In this document: piece by piece, positions 9,510 through 21,322 of the stretch
Layout of the letters: every line of letters begins with the position of its first letter
Position numbering within the stretch: the stretch's first letter is position 1
From: Streptacidiphilus jeojiense
GTDB lineage: Bacteria; Actinomycetota; Actinomycetes; Streptomycetales; Streptomycetaceae
Length of the DNA stretch: 64,000 nt
Reading direction: 5' to 3'
Assembly: GCF_000719095.1 (NCBI RefSeq)
Contig: NZ_JOEH01000017.1
Location: 62,001-126,000 of the forward strand
Position numbers and translations under genes: made by a program
The notes under the pieces: generated by a model
What the model saw: only the letters and a program-made list of their open reading frames with translations
What the model was told of the DNA's origin: nothing
Databases searched by the model: none

Positions 9510-9542
9510 GTTGAGGGGGCGCCCGACGGGCGCCCCCTCAAC
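9510..9542. terminator. Bidirectional hairpin terminator
   Basis: A near-perfect palindrome: 16-bp arms 9510-9525 and 9527-9542 around a tiny loop, lying between the convergent genes ending at 9480 and 9572. The outer stem gives T/A-containing ends on both strands. Confidence 0.85.
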
Positions 9543-9571
9543 TACGTCTACCGACCACGTCCACGACCGCG

Positions 9572-10354
9572 CTACCGCAGCGGGGGCTCCGGCGGACGCT
9601 GCCGCGGCATCGTCGGCCGGCCGCCGCCGAGCGTGGGCAGCACCCGGACCTGGGCACCCGCGCCCTCGGTACGGCCGCCCCAGTTGCCCGCGGCCTGGGT
9701 CGGCAGCTGGGTCATCGAGGCGCGGAACTCCAGCATCCACTCCGAGGTCTCCATCCGGACCATGTCCGAGACGTCCTCGCAGAACCGGCGCAGCACGCCC
9801 AGGCAGCGCTCGGCGGCCTCGCTCGCGGTGCCCTCGGTCGGGCCGAGCACCTCGCGCACGCACTCCGAGGCCCAGTCGAACTGGAACGCCTCCAGCCGCC
9901 GCTGCAGCGCCTGGCCGGTGCTGACGTCCCGCATCCAGCCGCTGGTCAGGCCGAAGGCCCGGTCCGCGCCCAGGCAGGCCCCGGCGAGCAGCAGCAGCAC
10001 GTAGCCCCAGTCGGCCGCGCCGTTCCAGACGCCGGTCAGGTGCACCAGCGGCAGCACCGCGCCGGCCACGCCCGAGAGCGCGGCAAGATACCGCAGCGTA
10101 CGGGCGCCGCGGCGCTTCCAGCGGCGGTCCCGCTGGTACCAGTCGATCGCCTCGACGGCACGCTCCTCCGACCAGCGGTAGAGCTCTTCCAGGCGCTCTG
10201 CGGGCTCGCCCCAGTCGCCCAGCGGGAACTGCCGGGTACTGAGATCACGACCGCCGGACGCCTCCGGCTGCGGGGGTGCAGCGGTCACCGGTTCCTCCAT
10301 CCCGGGGTCGGTACCCCAAGGACTCTCTTCGGGCTGCATTTCGGGCTGGCTCAC
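9572..10354 (-). CDS. SLATT-like 2TM membrane protein
   Basis: 260 residues from a GTG at 10354, preceded 8 nt upstream by AGGGAG; an in-frame extension to 10450 lacks a ribosome site. The first ~60 residues are Glu/Pro-rich and disordered-looking. A helix (ERLEELYRWSEERAVEAIDWYQ) leads into two transmembrane segments (~residues 103-150), followed by a long amphipathic region and a Pro-rich tail. The helix-2TM-helix layout matches the SLATT superfamily, proposed to form pore-like effectors with sensor domains. It is divergent from purD, and no nucleotide-signal synthetase is near. Confidence 0.7.
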   Translation of the reverse strand: MSQPEMQPEESPWGTDPGMEEPVTAAPPQPEASGGRDLSTRQFPLGDWGEPAERLEELYRWSEERAVEAIDWYQRDRRWKRRGARTLRYLAALSGVAGAVLPLVHLTGVWNGAADWGYVLLLLAGACLGADRAFGLTSGWMRDVSTGQALQRRLEAFQFDWASECVREVLGPTEGTASEAAERCLGVLRRFCEDVSDMVRMETSEWMLEFRASMTQLPTQAAGNWGGRTEGAGAQVRVLPTLGGGRPTMPRQRPPEPPLR

Positions 10355-10707
10355 CGTGGGAACTCCCTGTCCTTCGGCCCATCGGGTCCGATCGTCCCAG
10401 GTGCCACTGACACAAGCACTGCCCTCAGCCCTCCTGGTTCCAAGCACCACTTCTTACCGCCAAATGGCTGACCATGTGACCGTTCCGCTCGGATTCGGCT
10501 GCAAAACCGTCACCGGGGCCCTCGCAGAAACCCCAGACAGCAACCCGGACGGGCGGCTGCGGCAGGGATCCGCGACTCTCACCCTTACGGGTGGGTGGCC
10601 CGCAGGAGCGTACCTGACCCGGCGGCCCGGGCCTGTTGCGTCGGTCACGCCGCCACCACGTGGACCGGCGGACCGGGCGTCCTCCGGCACCGACTAGGCT
10701 CAGCCCC
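10355..10707. promoter_or_regulatory. Divergent promoter region SLATT gene/purD
   Basis: 353 bp without a gene. It holds TAGGCT at 10695-10700, 7 nt before the purD GTG (leaderless layout), and on the other strand the ribosome site of the SLATT gene. No riboswitch fold or RNA gene was recognised. Confidence 0.6.
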
Positions 10708-11949
<1,242 letters not shown>

Positions 11950-12328
11950 CCGCGGGGGATCCCACCGCCACCCGCAGGGCCCAACGCCGCCCTGCCGGAA
12001 CGGACCGCGACCGGATCGGGGCAACAAGCCCAAGGACCAAGCCCATCGGGTGACGGGAACCCCATCCGGCTGACGCCTGTCGCCCCTCGGCCTTATGGTG
12101 CCCCGAAGGTACCGCAGACCGCTGTGCCCTCGTCCGCCCCCGGAGGCCGGTGCCGGGTACGCCGGGCGTCGAGGGGGGAGGCTGCGGTTCAGAGGGAATC
12201 ACTTATCCGAGTGGTTCCGACCCGTTCCTGGAACACCGTGCCCGGGTCGCTCGTCGTCAATAGGCGACGGGGGACGACAGTCCGGGTCCGGCGGATCCGC
12301 GGCAGAGCAGGCAGGGGGTGACTGATCC
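11950..12328. other. 379-bp intergenic region, nothing recognised
   Basis: Between purD and the M48-like gene. No RNA gene or strong hairpin was recognised. An AGGGGGTGA-type site lies just before the ATG at 12329, so the promoter of that gene probably lies here. Confidence 0.5.
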
Positions 12329-13963
12329 ATGGCCGGTGTGGAAGCGGCGCGCGATCGCGCCCAGGCGGTGCTGCGGGTGCGCGGTGCCGCGCTCGCGGTG
12401 GCCGCGCTGCCGGCCGCTGCCGCCGCCGTGCTGATCGCCGGCGGTGTCACCGGCCACCTCGGCGCCGCCGGCTCCGCCGACGCGGCCGGGTGGGACGCCG
12501 CCCGCTGGGCCGTGTCCGCGGTGGCGGCCGTGGTGCTGCTCGGCGTGCTGGCCCTCGCCGCGGTGCTGCGCCGGGTCAGACCCCCGCTGGTGCCGGCCGT
12601 CCCGCTGACCGAGACCGAGGCTCCGGAGCTCTACCGGCTGGTCCGTGACGTCGCCGAGCGGATGGACGTACCGGCCCCGGCCAGGATCGCGCTCACCCCG
12701 GACTGCGACAGCTGGCTGGAGGACCCCTCCCCGGCCGCCGCCCCCGCGCTGCCGGTGCCGGCCGCGGCCGGCGGCGACGCCCTCGGCCGGGAGGCCGCGG
12801 CCCCGCCCGCGCCCACCCTGGTCATCGGCTCCCCGTTCATGTGGTGGATGCGCGTCGCCGAACTGCGCGCCCTGCTGGCGCCGGTGGTGGCCGGCACCGC
12901 CTGCTCGGCCGACCCCGACATCGCCGCGGCCCGCCGGTTCGTCCGGGCCCTGGACGCCGCCCTCGGCCTCGCCGCCGACCGGGCCGCCGCCCCGGCCTGG
13001 CAGCGCCCCGCGCTGGTGCTGCTGGGCCGGGTCTCCGCGCTGCTGCTGCGCCGCTGCCGGGGCCATGCCGCCGAGATGGAGCGCGCTGTCGCCGGATGGG
13101 CCTCCGAGCAGGCCAGGCAGGTGGACTACGGGCTGCGGATCGCCGCGCAGGAGCAGGTCGGCCTGGCGTACGCGGGCTGGGACCGGCTGCTCACCCGGGT
13201 CGCGCTGCCGGCCTGGCAGATAGGCCGCTGGCCGGGACGGCTGGACGCGGGCGTGGTCTCCGCGCTGACCGAGCTCTCCCGGCGCGACCGGCTCGCCGAC
13301 GGCTTCGAGACCCGGCTCGGCGAGCGCCCGGCCTGCGATCTGCTGGAGGAGCCGGGCCGGATCGACGAGGCGGTCTCGCTGCTGGCCGCCAGGCTGTTCC
13401 ACGGCGGCCCGCAGGCCGCCGCCCCCGCCGCGGCCGCGGCCCGCTGGGCCCCGGTCGACTGGCAGGACTACCCGCAGGACGTGGTCGAGCGGGTGTGGCG
13501 CTCGCACGCCGACGACCTGCTCGCGGTCGCCGGACTCGACCGGACCGGCACGGACCGGACCGGAACGGCCCCCTCGGCGCGGGCCATCAGCGAGCTGCTG
13601 GTCCGGCTGCGCGAGGACGGCGCCGCCGACGCCCTGGCCGGGGCGCTCACCAGCCGCCGGCTGCGGGCCGCCGCAGCCGCTCCCGCACAGCAGCCCGCGC
13701 AGCAGCTGCAGCCGCCGCGGACCGGCCGGGACCTGCTCGGGGAGCACCTCAGCGCGCTGGTCTGCTGCGTCGCCGTCGGCAGCGGCGCCGCCGCGGCCGG
13801 GCTCGACTGGCTGGACGGCCCGGTGCTGCTGGTGGACGGCGTCCGCAGGACGGATCTCGCCGCCCCGGTCGCGCTGGCCGTGGAGCACGGCGACGGGGAG
13901 CCGCTGTGGGCCTGGCTCACCGGGATCGGCGTCCGGGTGGAGAAGCCCGTGCGTCTGCCCTGA
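12329..13963 (+). CDS. M48-like membrane protein lacking catalytic motif
   Basis: 544 residues. Two hydrophobic segments (~residues 15-40 and 62-85) are followed by a segment that tracks M48 peptidases: PLTETEAPELYRLVRDVAER, APARIALTPD and LVIGSPFMWWMRVAELRALL. Where M48 enzymes have HExxH after this helix the sequence reads APVVAGTACSA, so the zinc site is absent. The remaining ~350 residues are Ala/Arg-rich helical with no named domain. By memory, similar genes sit beside purC in other streptomycetes. Function unknown; a scaffold or pseudoprotease is the inference. Confidence 0.65.
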   Translation: MAGVEAARDRAQAVLRVRGAALAVAALPAAAAAVLIAGGVTGHLGAAGSADAAGWDAARWAVSAVAAVVLLGVLALAAVLRRVRPPLVPAVPLTETEAPELYRLVRDVAERMDVPAPARIALTPDCDSWLEDPSPAAAPALPVPAAAGGDALGREAAAPPAPTLVIGSPFMWWMRVAELRALLAPVVAGTACSADPDIAAARRFVRALDAALGLAADRAAAPAWQRPALVLLGRVSALLLRRCRGHAAEMERAVAGWASEQARQVDYGLRIAAQEQVGLAYAGWDRLLTRVALPAWQIGRWPGRLDAGVVSALTELSRRDRLADGFETRLGERPACDLLEEPGRIDEAVSLLAARLFHGGPQAAAPAAAAARWAPVDWQDYPQDVVERVWRSHADDLLAVAGLDRTGTDRTGTAPSARAISELLVRLREDGAADALAGALTSRRLRAAAAAPAQQPAQQLQPPRTGRDLLGEHLSALVCCVAVGSGAAAAGLDWLDGPVLLVDGVRRTDLAAPVALAVEHGDGEPLWAWLTGIGVRVEKPVRLP

Positions 13964-14061
13964 CAACCCGTCAGCACGTACGATGAGTACACATGGGGTG
14001 AGCTGACAACCGTATTCGGTGACGAAGCGTCACCTCGCCGCCGCAACCAGGGGAGGGGCGC

Positions 14062-15642
14062 GTGGGTGCGGAGCAGGGCCGTCGCTGGGAGTCGGGGGCG
14101 CTCGCGCACGGGGCCACCGACCCCTTCGGCCAGGGCCCGCTGCCCTGGCTGCGGGGCGCGGACCAGTACTTCGACGACTCGGGGCTGCAGGTCCCCTGGT
14201 ACGTCGACCTGGGCCAGGCCGAGGGCCAGCTGCCGCTGTCCCGCCGCCCGCCCGGCGCCGAGACCCGCCCGGCGCTGGGCCTGCCGCGGCCCTCGGACGA
14301 CGTCGGCGGCCAGCTGAAGGGCTTCGCGGCGGCCGCCGCCGACCTCGGCGGCTCGCTGGACCTGAAGGTCAGCGTCAGCACCGCCCGCGAGTTCACCGTC
14401 GACGTCTACCGGATCGGCCACTACGGCGGCGCCGGAGCCAGGCACTTCGCGGCCAGTCCGCGGATCTCCGGGCTGGTCCAGCCCGCCCCGCTGGTCGCCG
14501 GGCGCACCGTCTCCTGCCACCACTGGTGGATGTCCTGGCGGCTGCAGATCCCCACGCACTGGAGCCCCGGCGCCTACGTCGCGGTGCTCACCACCGCCGA
14601 CCACCGCCACCGCAGCCACATCCCCTTCACCGTCCGCGGCCTGCCCCTCGCCCACCACCACCCTTCTGACGGGGAGCTGCGCTCCGCACCTCCCTTCGCG
14701 GCGGACCTGCTGCTGCTGCTCCCCGACGTGACCTGGCAGGCGTACAACCTCTACCCCGAGGACGGCCGGACGGGCGCCAGCCTCTACCACGCCTGGAACG
14801 AGAAGGGCGAGCTGCTCGGCGAGGAGGAGGCGGCCACCACGGTGTCCTTCGACCGCCCCTACGCGGGGGCCGGGCTGCCGCTGCACATCGGCCATGCCTA
14901 CGACTTCATCCGCTGGGCCGAGCGCTACGGCTACGACCTGGCCTACGCCAACGCGACCGACCTGCACTCGGGCCGGGTCGACCCCGGGCGCTACCGGGGG
15001 CTGGTCTTCCCCGGACACGACGAGTACTGGTCGGCGCGGATGCGGCGGTCGGTGGAGGACGCCAGGGACGGCGGCACCTCCCTGGTCTTCCTCAGCGCCA
15101 ACACCATGTACTGGAAGGTCGAGCTCGACCCCGGCCCGAACGGCGAACCGGACCGGCTGCTGACCTGCCGCAAGCGCCGCCGCCCGGCCGACGGCAGCCC
15201 GGCCGGGGCCGCCCCGTCGGCGCTCTGGCGCGACCAGGGCGCCCCGGAGCAGCTGCTGATGGGCATCCAGTACAGCGGCCGGGTCCCCGAGCCGGCGCCG
15301 ATGGTGGTCCGCAACACCGGCCACTGGGTCTGGGAGGGGACCGGGCTGCGGGACGAGGACCGGCTGCCCGGGCTGGTCGCGGGGGAGTCCGACCACTACT
15401 TCCCGCGGGTGCCGCTGCCCTCGCACACCGAGCGCACCCTGCTGGCCCACTCCCCGTACCGGGACGCCAGGGGGGCGCTGCAGCACCAGGAGACCTCGCT
15501 GTACCGGGCCCCGGGCGGCGCCCTGGTCTTCGCCAGCGGCACCTTCGCCTGGTCCCCGGCGCTGGACCGGCCCGGCCACACCGACGAGCGGGTCCAACGC
15601 GCCACGGCGAACCTGCTGGACCGCATCTGCAAGGTCCACTGA
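14062..15642 (+). CDS. N,N-dimethylformamidase beta-subunit-like protein
   Basis: 526 residues, no signal peptide. The central and C-terminal part matches the N,N-dimethylformamidase large-subunit-like domain: TVDVYRIGHYGGAGAR, TWQAYNLYPEDGRTG, SFDRPYAGAG, YDFIRWAERYGYDLAYANATD, then VFPGHDEYWSARMRRSVEDA and FLSANTMYWKVE. True dimethylformamidase needs a small subunit, which I do not see, so the substrate may differ. A GTG start follows GGGGAGGGG. It lies just upstream of purC and ends at 15642. The conserved domain is convincing; the physiological role is not known. Confidence 0.8.
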   Translation: MGAEQGRRWESGALAHGATDPFGQGPLPWLRGADQYFDDSGLQVPWYVDLGQAEGQLPLSRRPPGAETRPALGLPRPSDDVGGQLKGFAAAAADLGGSLDLKVSVSTAREFTVDVYRIGHYGGAGARHFAASPRISGLVQPAPLVAGRTVSCHHWWMSWRLQIPTHWSPGAYVAVLTTADHRHRSHIPFTVRGLPLAHHHPSDGELRSAPPFAADLLLLLPDVTWQAYNLYPEDGRTGASLYHAWNEKGELLGEEEAATTVSFDRPYAGAGLPLHIGHAYDFIRWAERYGYDLAYANATDLHSGRVDPGRYRGLVFPGHDEYWSARMRRSVEDARDGGTSLVFLSANTMYWKVELDPGPNGEPDRLLTCRKRRRPADGSPAGAAPSALWRDQGAPEQLLMGIQYSGRVPEPAPMVVRNTGHWVWEGTGLRDEDRLPGLVAGESDHYFPRVPLPSHTERTLLAHSPYRDARGALQHQETSLYRAPGGALVFASGTFAWSPALDRPGHTDERVQRATANLLDRICKVH

Positions 15643-15762
15643 CGTCCACCGGAGCGGGCCGCCGGAGGGGACACCACAGCGGCCCCGGTCGGCCGGGAAG
15701 GGCCCTGTGAAAGACTTCCGGCAAGCTCCCACCCCGAGATTCACTTGACTGAGGGACATGTC

Positions 15763-16677
15763 TTGAGCGGATTCGTCGAGAAGCCCCAGCCGGTGCAGGT
15801 GCCCGGCCTGATTCATCTGCACACCGGCAAGGTGCGTGACCTCTACCGGAACGACGCGGGTGAGCTGGTGATGGTCGCCAGCGACCGGACCTCGGCCTTC
15901 GACTGGGTGCTGCCCACCGACATCCCGGACAAGGGCCGCATCCTCACCCAGCTGTCGCTGTGGTGGTTCGACCGGCTGGCCGACCTGGTGCCCAACCACG
16001 TGATCTCCACCGAGGTCCCGGCCGGCGCCCCGGCCGACTGGGAGGGCCGCACCCTGGTCTGCCGCAGCCTGGAGATGCTGCCGGTGGAGTGCGTGGCCCG
16101 CGGCTACCTCACCGGCTCCGGGCTGAAGGAGTACCTGCAGTTCCAGACGGCGTGCGGGGTCGCCCTGCCGGCCGGGCTGGAGGACGGCTCGGAGCTGCCC
16201 GCCCCGATCTTCACCCCCGCGCTGAAGGCCGAGGTCGGCGACCACGACGAGAACGTGCCCTACGAGGAGGTCGCCCGCAGGCTCGGCGCCGAGGTCGCGA
16301 CCCAGCTGCGGCAGACCACCCTGGCCGTCTACGGCAGGGCCAGGGACATCGCCAGGGACCGGGGCATCATCCTGGCCGACACCAAGTTCGAGTTCGGCCT
16401 GGCCGACGGGGAGCCGGGCAGCAGCAGCCTGGTGCTGGGCGACGAGGTGCTGACGCCGGACTCCTCGCGCTTCTGGCCGGCCGACGAGTGGGAGCCGGGC
16501 CGGGCCCAGCGCTCCTTCGACAAGCAGTTCATCCGCGACTGGCTGGCCTCGCCGGCCTCCGGCTGGAACCCGGCCTCGGAGCTGCCGCCGCCGGCCCTGC
16601 CCGAGCAGGTCGTCGCCGACAGCCGGGCCAAGTACGTCGAGGCCTACGAGCGCCTCACCGGCCAGAGCTGGGCCTGA
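15763..16677 (+). CDS. purC: SAICAR synthetase
   Basis: Couples aspartate to CAIR with ATP to give SAICAR. 304 residues, the longer actinobacterial form. Diagnostic motifs: HTGKVRDLY (ATP loop), ASDRTSAFDWVLPTDIPDKG, VPAGAP, ARGYLTGSGLKEY, and LADTKFEFGL. The TTG at 15763 is the chosen start: it encodes the Met of the family's usual MSGFVEKP N-terminus and has GAGGGA 6 nt upstream; the TTG at 15745 would add six residues and lacks a site. A rare TTG start may keep expression low. Confidence 0.95.
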   Translation: MSGFVEKPQPVQVPGLIHLHTGKVRDLYRNDAGELVMVASDRTSAFDWVLPTDIPDKGRILTQLSLWWFDRLADLVPNHVISTEVPAGAPADWEGRTLVCRSLEMLPVECVARGYLTGSGLKEYLQFQTACGVALPAGLEDGSELPAPIFTPALKAEVGDHDENVPYEEVARRLGAEVATQLRQTTLAVYGRARDIARDRGIILADTKFEFGLADGEPGSSSLVLGDEVLTPDSSRFWPADEWEPGRAQRSFDKQFIRDWLASPASGWNPASELPPPALPEQVVADSRAKYVEAYERLTGQSWA

Positions 16678-16757
16678 GAGCGCAGCGGGTCCGGGCCCGG
16701 GAGGGTCCGGGCCCGCAGCGGCGTCGAACTGGCGCACCGTCAGGTCCTGGCCGACAC

Positions 16758-16794
16758 AAAAGAAAGAAGGCGCACTCTGACGAGTGCGCCTTCT
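16758..16794 (-). terminator. Terminator of tRNA-Gly pair
   Basis: A 13-bp perfect stem (16765-16777 with 16782-16794), loop of 4, followed on the minus strand by TTCTTTTGTG. It lies directly downstream of tRNA-Gly(GCC). Confidence 0.85.
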
Positions 16795-16801
16795 CACGAT
16801 C

Positions 16802-16877
16802 TGGAGCGGACGACGGGATTCGAACCCGCGACCCTCACCTTGGCAAGGTGATGCTCTACCAACTGAGCCACGTCCGC
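16802..16877 (-). tRNA. tRNA-Gly(GCC)
   Basis: Full cloverleaf: acceptor stem GCGGACG pairs with CGTCCGC, D arm GCTC..GAGC, anticodon stem TCACC/GGTGA with loop TTGCCAA (anticodon GCC, reads GGC/GGU), and T arm with GGTTCGAATCC. The 3' CCA is encoded. Confidence 0.95.
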
Positions 16878-16990
16878 ATGGTGTTCGCCTTCTCGGTCCT
16901 TCGGCCTGCTGGCCTCCGGTCCGTTCCGGCGAGCTCTACTCTACCTGATCCTTTCGGCTGCTTGCGCCAGCCGGTCGGAGCGTCGAGTTG

Positions 16991-17062
16991 AGCAGGTGAC
17001 AGGGATTGCACACTGTGCCTCTCCCCTGGAAGGGGAGCGCTCTACTACTGAGCTACACCTGC
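16991..17062 (-). tRNA. tRNA-Gly(TCC), atypical T arm
   Basis: Acceptor GCAGGTG/CACCTGC, D arm GCTC..GAGC and anticodon stem CTCCC/GGGAG with loop CTTCCAG (anticodon TCC) are clean. In the canonical register the T stem is CAGTG against CCTGT, which pairs poorly, and the loop is TGCAATC rather than TTCRANY. CCA is not encoded. It is transcribed upstream of tRNA-Gly(GCC), probably as one unit. Confidence 0.8.
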
Positions 17063-17220
17063 GAGCCCACCCCGTTGACCTGGCCTTTCGGCTTCCGTCT
17101 CCGGTGTGTTCCGCTGAGAAGAACACTAGCCCATGGATCACTGCACGATCCACGAGGGTGGGCGCTTTGACCTTTAGGTCAAGGAAAGTCCGGTTTGATC
17201 CGGCCCAGCCCCGGCCCGGC

Positions 17221-17538
17221 TCAGCTCGCCTCGGCGAACGCCTCGTAGACATGCTTGGGCAGCCGGCCGCGGGCGGGCAGGTCGATGCCCCGGGACTGCG
17301 CCCAGGCGCGGACCGTCGCCGGGTCCGGAGCGACCTCGGTGCGACGGAGCGCCTTGCCGGCTCGGCTCTGCTTGCGGGCCGCCGCCACATACGGGGCGAG
17401 CGCACTCCGCAGCTTTTCCGCGTTTCGGGCAGACAGGTCGATCTCGTACGACTTCCCGTCGACGGCGAAGTGGACGGTTTCCTCGGCCACCCCTCCGTCG
17501 ATGTCGTCAGAGAGGGTTACCACTACGCGCTGAGCCAT
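17221..17538 (-). CDS. lsrL: Lsr2-family nucleoid-associated protein (LsrL-type)
   Basis: 105 residues in the Lsr2 layout: an N-terminal beta-rich dimerisation domain (MAQRVVVTLSDDIDGG, ETVHFAVDGKSYEIDLS) and a C-terminal AT-hook-like DNA-binding domain (VRAWAQSRGIDLPARGRLPK) in which SRGIDLPARGRLP replaces the usual NGYxVSxRGRIP. Lsr2 proteins bridge AT-rich DNA and silence acquired genes. Streptomyces encode two paralogues; the location beside purSQL matches the second, LsrL, hence the symbol (synteny from memory). ATG 17538 follows GAGAGGA by 9 nt. The gene is divergent from purS. Confidence 0.88.
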   Translation of the reverse strand: MAQRVVVTLSDDIDGGVAEETVHFAVDGKSYEIDLSARNAEKLRSALAPYVAAARKQSRAGKALRRTEVAPDPATVRAWAQSRGIDLPARGRLPKHVYEAFAEAS

Positions 17539-17993
17539 GGATGCCAATCCTCTCGGATTTCCACGGCGCCTTGGCGCCGCCTGAAACCCGCAGGTCGGAG
17601 GTACATTTCGGGAGGTCGCGAGGCTGGGAGCGCCGCTTGCCCACCGAGCGCGCGCCGAAGCGGCGGCCGGTGTCCGCCATTCTGCCCCTCAAGCGTCCCA
17701 AAATCGAAGAGGCAAGTTTTTCTGCCCCCTATTCCGTGTCGGTTCGAGACCTCGCCGATACCGGACCGAAACCTCTGGACGGGCTCTCGGCGGTGCTGCT
17801 AATGCATGGCTGAATGTGGCGAATGAGGGAATTTCCGACGTTCAATCCGTGCCTACCAGGCGGTAGTCATTTGTGTGAACCTCCGCACGCTGCCCCCGTT
17901 CTACGCGCGTCCAGCCAGGCGATCATCCAAGGACGCCCGGCCGCCCCAGTAGAGTGGGGGCTCCCCCCGCACCACCACTCACCGGGAGTACCC
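17539..17993. promoter_or_regulatory. 455-bp divergent region lsrL/purSQL
   Basis: No gene is supported. The part at 17790-17880 is less GC-rich than average. A short GC-only hairpin (GGGGG/CCCCC) at 17956-17967 lies just before the purS ribosome site GGGAG (17984-17988). The promoters of lsrL and purS must lie here; no riboswitch was recognised. Confidence 0.5.
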
Positions 17994-18245
17994 GTGGCAC
18001 GCGTCGTTGTCGACGTCATGCTCAAGCCGGAGATCCTCGACCCCCAGGGCCAGGCGGTGCAGCGTGCGCTGCCGCGTCTGGGCTTCGCCGGGATCGCGGA
18101 CGTCCGCCAGGGCAAGCGCTTCGAGCTGGAACTGGAGGGGCCGGTGGACGACGCCGCCCTCGCCCGGATCCGCGAAGCCGCCGAGACCTTCCTCGCCAAC
18201 ACCGTGATCGAGGACTTCACCGTGAGGGTGGAGGAGGAGAAGTGA
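17994..18245 (+). CDS. purS: FGAM synthetase subunit PurS
   Basis: 83 residues, the size of PurS, the small dimeric subunit that links PurQ and PurL and helps channel ammonia. It starts [18 protein letters not shown] and holds [17 protein letters not shown], the family signature. GTG 17994 has GGGAG 5 nt upstream. Its TGA overlaps the purQ GTG as GTGA, indicating translational coupling. Confidence 0.95.
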   Translation: MARVVVDVMLKPEILDPQGQAVQRALPRLGFAGIADVRQGKRFELELEGPVDDAALARIREAAETFLANTVIEDFTVRVEEEK

Positions 18246-18921
18246 CCGCCCGCATCGGCGTCGTCACCTTCCCCGGCTCGCTCGACGACCGCGACGCCCA
18301 GCGCGCCGTGCGCCTGGCCGGAGCCGAGCCGGTCGCCCTGTGGCACCGCGACAAGGACCTGCACCAGGTCGACGCCGTGGTGCTGCCCGGCGGCTTCTCC
18401 TACGGCGACTACCTGCGCTGCGGGGCTATCTCCCGCTTCTCCCCGGTGATGGACACCATCATCGAGCAGGCCAAGGCCGGTCTCCCGGTCCTCGGGATCT
18501 GCAACGGCTTCCAGGTGCTGACCGAGTCGCACCTGCTGCCCGGCGCCATGCTGCGCAACGAGAGCCTGCACTTCGTCTGCCGCGACCAGAAGCTCCGGGT
18601 CGAGAACGCCGCGACCGCCTGGACCACCGACTACACCGTCGGCCAGGAGATCTCCGTCCCGCTGAAGAACGGCGAGGGCCGCTTCACCGCCGACGCGCGG
18701 ACCATCGACGAGTTGGAGGCCGAGGGCCGGGTCGCCTTCCGCTACCTGGACGTCAACCCCAACGGCTCGATCAACGACATCGCCGGCATCACCAACGCCG
18801 CCGGCAATGTCGTCGGCCTGATGCCGCACCCCGAGCACGCCGTGGAGCCGCTGGTCGGCACCGGCCGCACCGACGGCCTCGGGTTCTTCACCTCGATCCT
18901 GAAGCAGCTGGTGAGCTCCTG

Positions 18922-18922
<1 letters not shown>
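18242..18922 (+). CDS. purQ: FGAM synthetase glutaminase subunit PurQ
   Basis: 226 residues, class I glutamine amidotransferase. The nucleophile Cys is in [13 protein letters not shown] (residue ~87), and the His-Glu pair is in [11 protein letters not shown] near residue 197. [20 protein letters not shown] is the PurQ-specific oxyanion region. It supplies ammonia from glutamine to PurL. It overlaps purS by 4 nt and purL by 1 nt (TGATG), so the three subunits are made together. Confidence 0.97.
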
Positions 18923-21177
<2,255 letters not shown>

Positions 21178-21200
21178 TCCGCCGGCCACCGGAGCACCCC

Positions 21201-21246
21201 GGCTGCCCCCGTCCCCAGGCGACCCCGCCCCGGGACGGGGGCAGCC
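21201..21246 (+). terminator. Terminator of purSQL
   Basis: Perfect 15-bp arms 21201-21215 and 21232-21246 about 25 nt after the purL stop, with a 16-nt loop and no T-tract. Confidence 0.8.
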
Positions 21247-21247
21247 G

Positions 21248-21274
21248 TGTCACGTTTGCCGCCGCTGTTCTGTC
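21248..21274 (+). promoter_or_regulatory. Candidate ECF41 sigma target promoter
   Basis: TGTCACG at 21248-21254, exactly 16 bp, then TGTC at 21271-21274. The published ECF41 motif, as I recall it, is TGTCACA-N16-CGTC, so there is one mismatch in each box. It lies ~50 bp before the carboxymuconolactone-decarboxylase gene that pairs with the ECF41 sigma gene, where autoregulation is known for this group. Confidence 0.7.
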
Positions 21275-21322
21275 TTACCTGTGGACACCGCGATCCGCCG
21301 CGATCCAAGGAGGCAGCAAGCC

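Noticed and set aside
10451..10690. Possible riboswitch before purD
   Set aside because: No conserved purine or PRPP aptamer elements recognised and purD appears leaderless.
17541..17813. 90-codon plus-strand ORF between lsrL and purS
   Set aside because: Poor codon bias, no ribosome site, lies in the divergent promoter region.
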